From: Paragordius varius
Lineage: Eukaryota; Nematomorpha
Assembly: GCA_964247055.1 (NCBI GenBank)
Contig: OZ176057.1
Span: 5,084,001-5,148,000 of the forward strand
Direction of reading: 5' to 3'
DNA length: 64,000 nt
Under the pieces are notes generated by a model that was not told the origin of the DNA, did not search any database, and saw only the letters and a program-made list of their open reading frames with translations. Position numbers and translations under genes: made by a program. Positions 63,910-64,000 of the stretch are shown piece after piece (the stretch's first letter is position 1; every line of letters starts with the position of its first letter).

Positions 63910-64000
63910 TTCAATATTTTATGTGTGGCTAAAATTTGATTTACATGTCTGGTGCCATGAATGGGAATTTTCGATTTTAATTACATGAATAAAATTAAAA

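Overview
The window is very AT-rich, intron-rich animal DNA. Genes have GT/AG introns, metazoan-type proteins (GH56 hyaluronidase, G-protein beta 5, Ig-like and LRR extracellular proteins) and divergent replication-type histone genes. Long introns are packed with palindromic MITEs. The protein matches look protostome, possibly arthropod or crustacean, but the species cannot be fixed from the sequence.

Layout: (1) 1-1180, a MITE whose left arm has grown into about 40 copies of a 21-bp unit. (2) 2013-8905 minus, a GH56 hyaluronidase in seven traced exons (318 residues), with its C-terminal end missing or outside the window. (3) 8910-12800, intergenic: MITEs and a dispersed repeat. (4) 12802-32031 minus, a complete G-beta-5 gene in 12 exons (1260 nt, 419 residues). 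(5) 32040-36400, intergenic, with a 400-bp hAT-type MITE. (6) 36413-37178, a decayed divergent H2B/H2A pair that still has both histone 3' stem-loops. (7) 39233-45431 plus, a secreted Ig-like protein in four phase-1 exons (444 residues). (8) 45440-52860, repeats and nothing recognisable as a gene. (9) 52872-54126 plus, the last three exons of an unrecognised protein. (10) 54273-60672 minus, an extracellular LRR protein gene, convergent with the previous one and carrying two frameshifts. (11) 60700-64000, DNA elements.

The most unusual feature lies inside the G-beta-5 gene. Four exons (6, 8, 9 and 11) have one edge, together with its splice site and adjoining intron, copied over and over into the neighbouring intron. 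There are roughly 8-12 copies in each of three arrays and a few around exon 8, with periods of about 120-240 bp. The large introns of this gene are therefore built largely from relics of its own exon edges plus MITEs. Exon 6, next to the largest array, also encodes a 67-residue Asn/Gln/Thr-rich insert that I do not recall from the vertebrate or insect G-beta-5 proteins I know.

All exon structures were read by eye from frame, splice-site and phase consistency. No transcript or database evidence was available.
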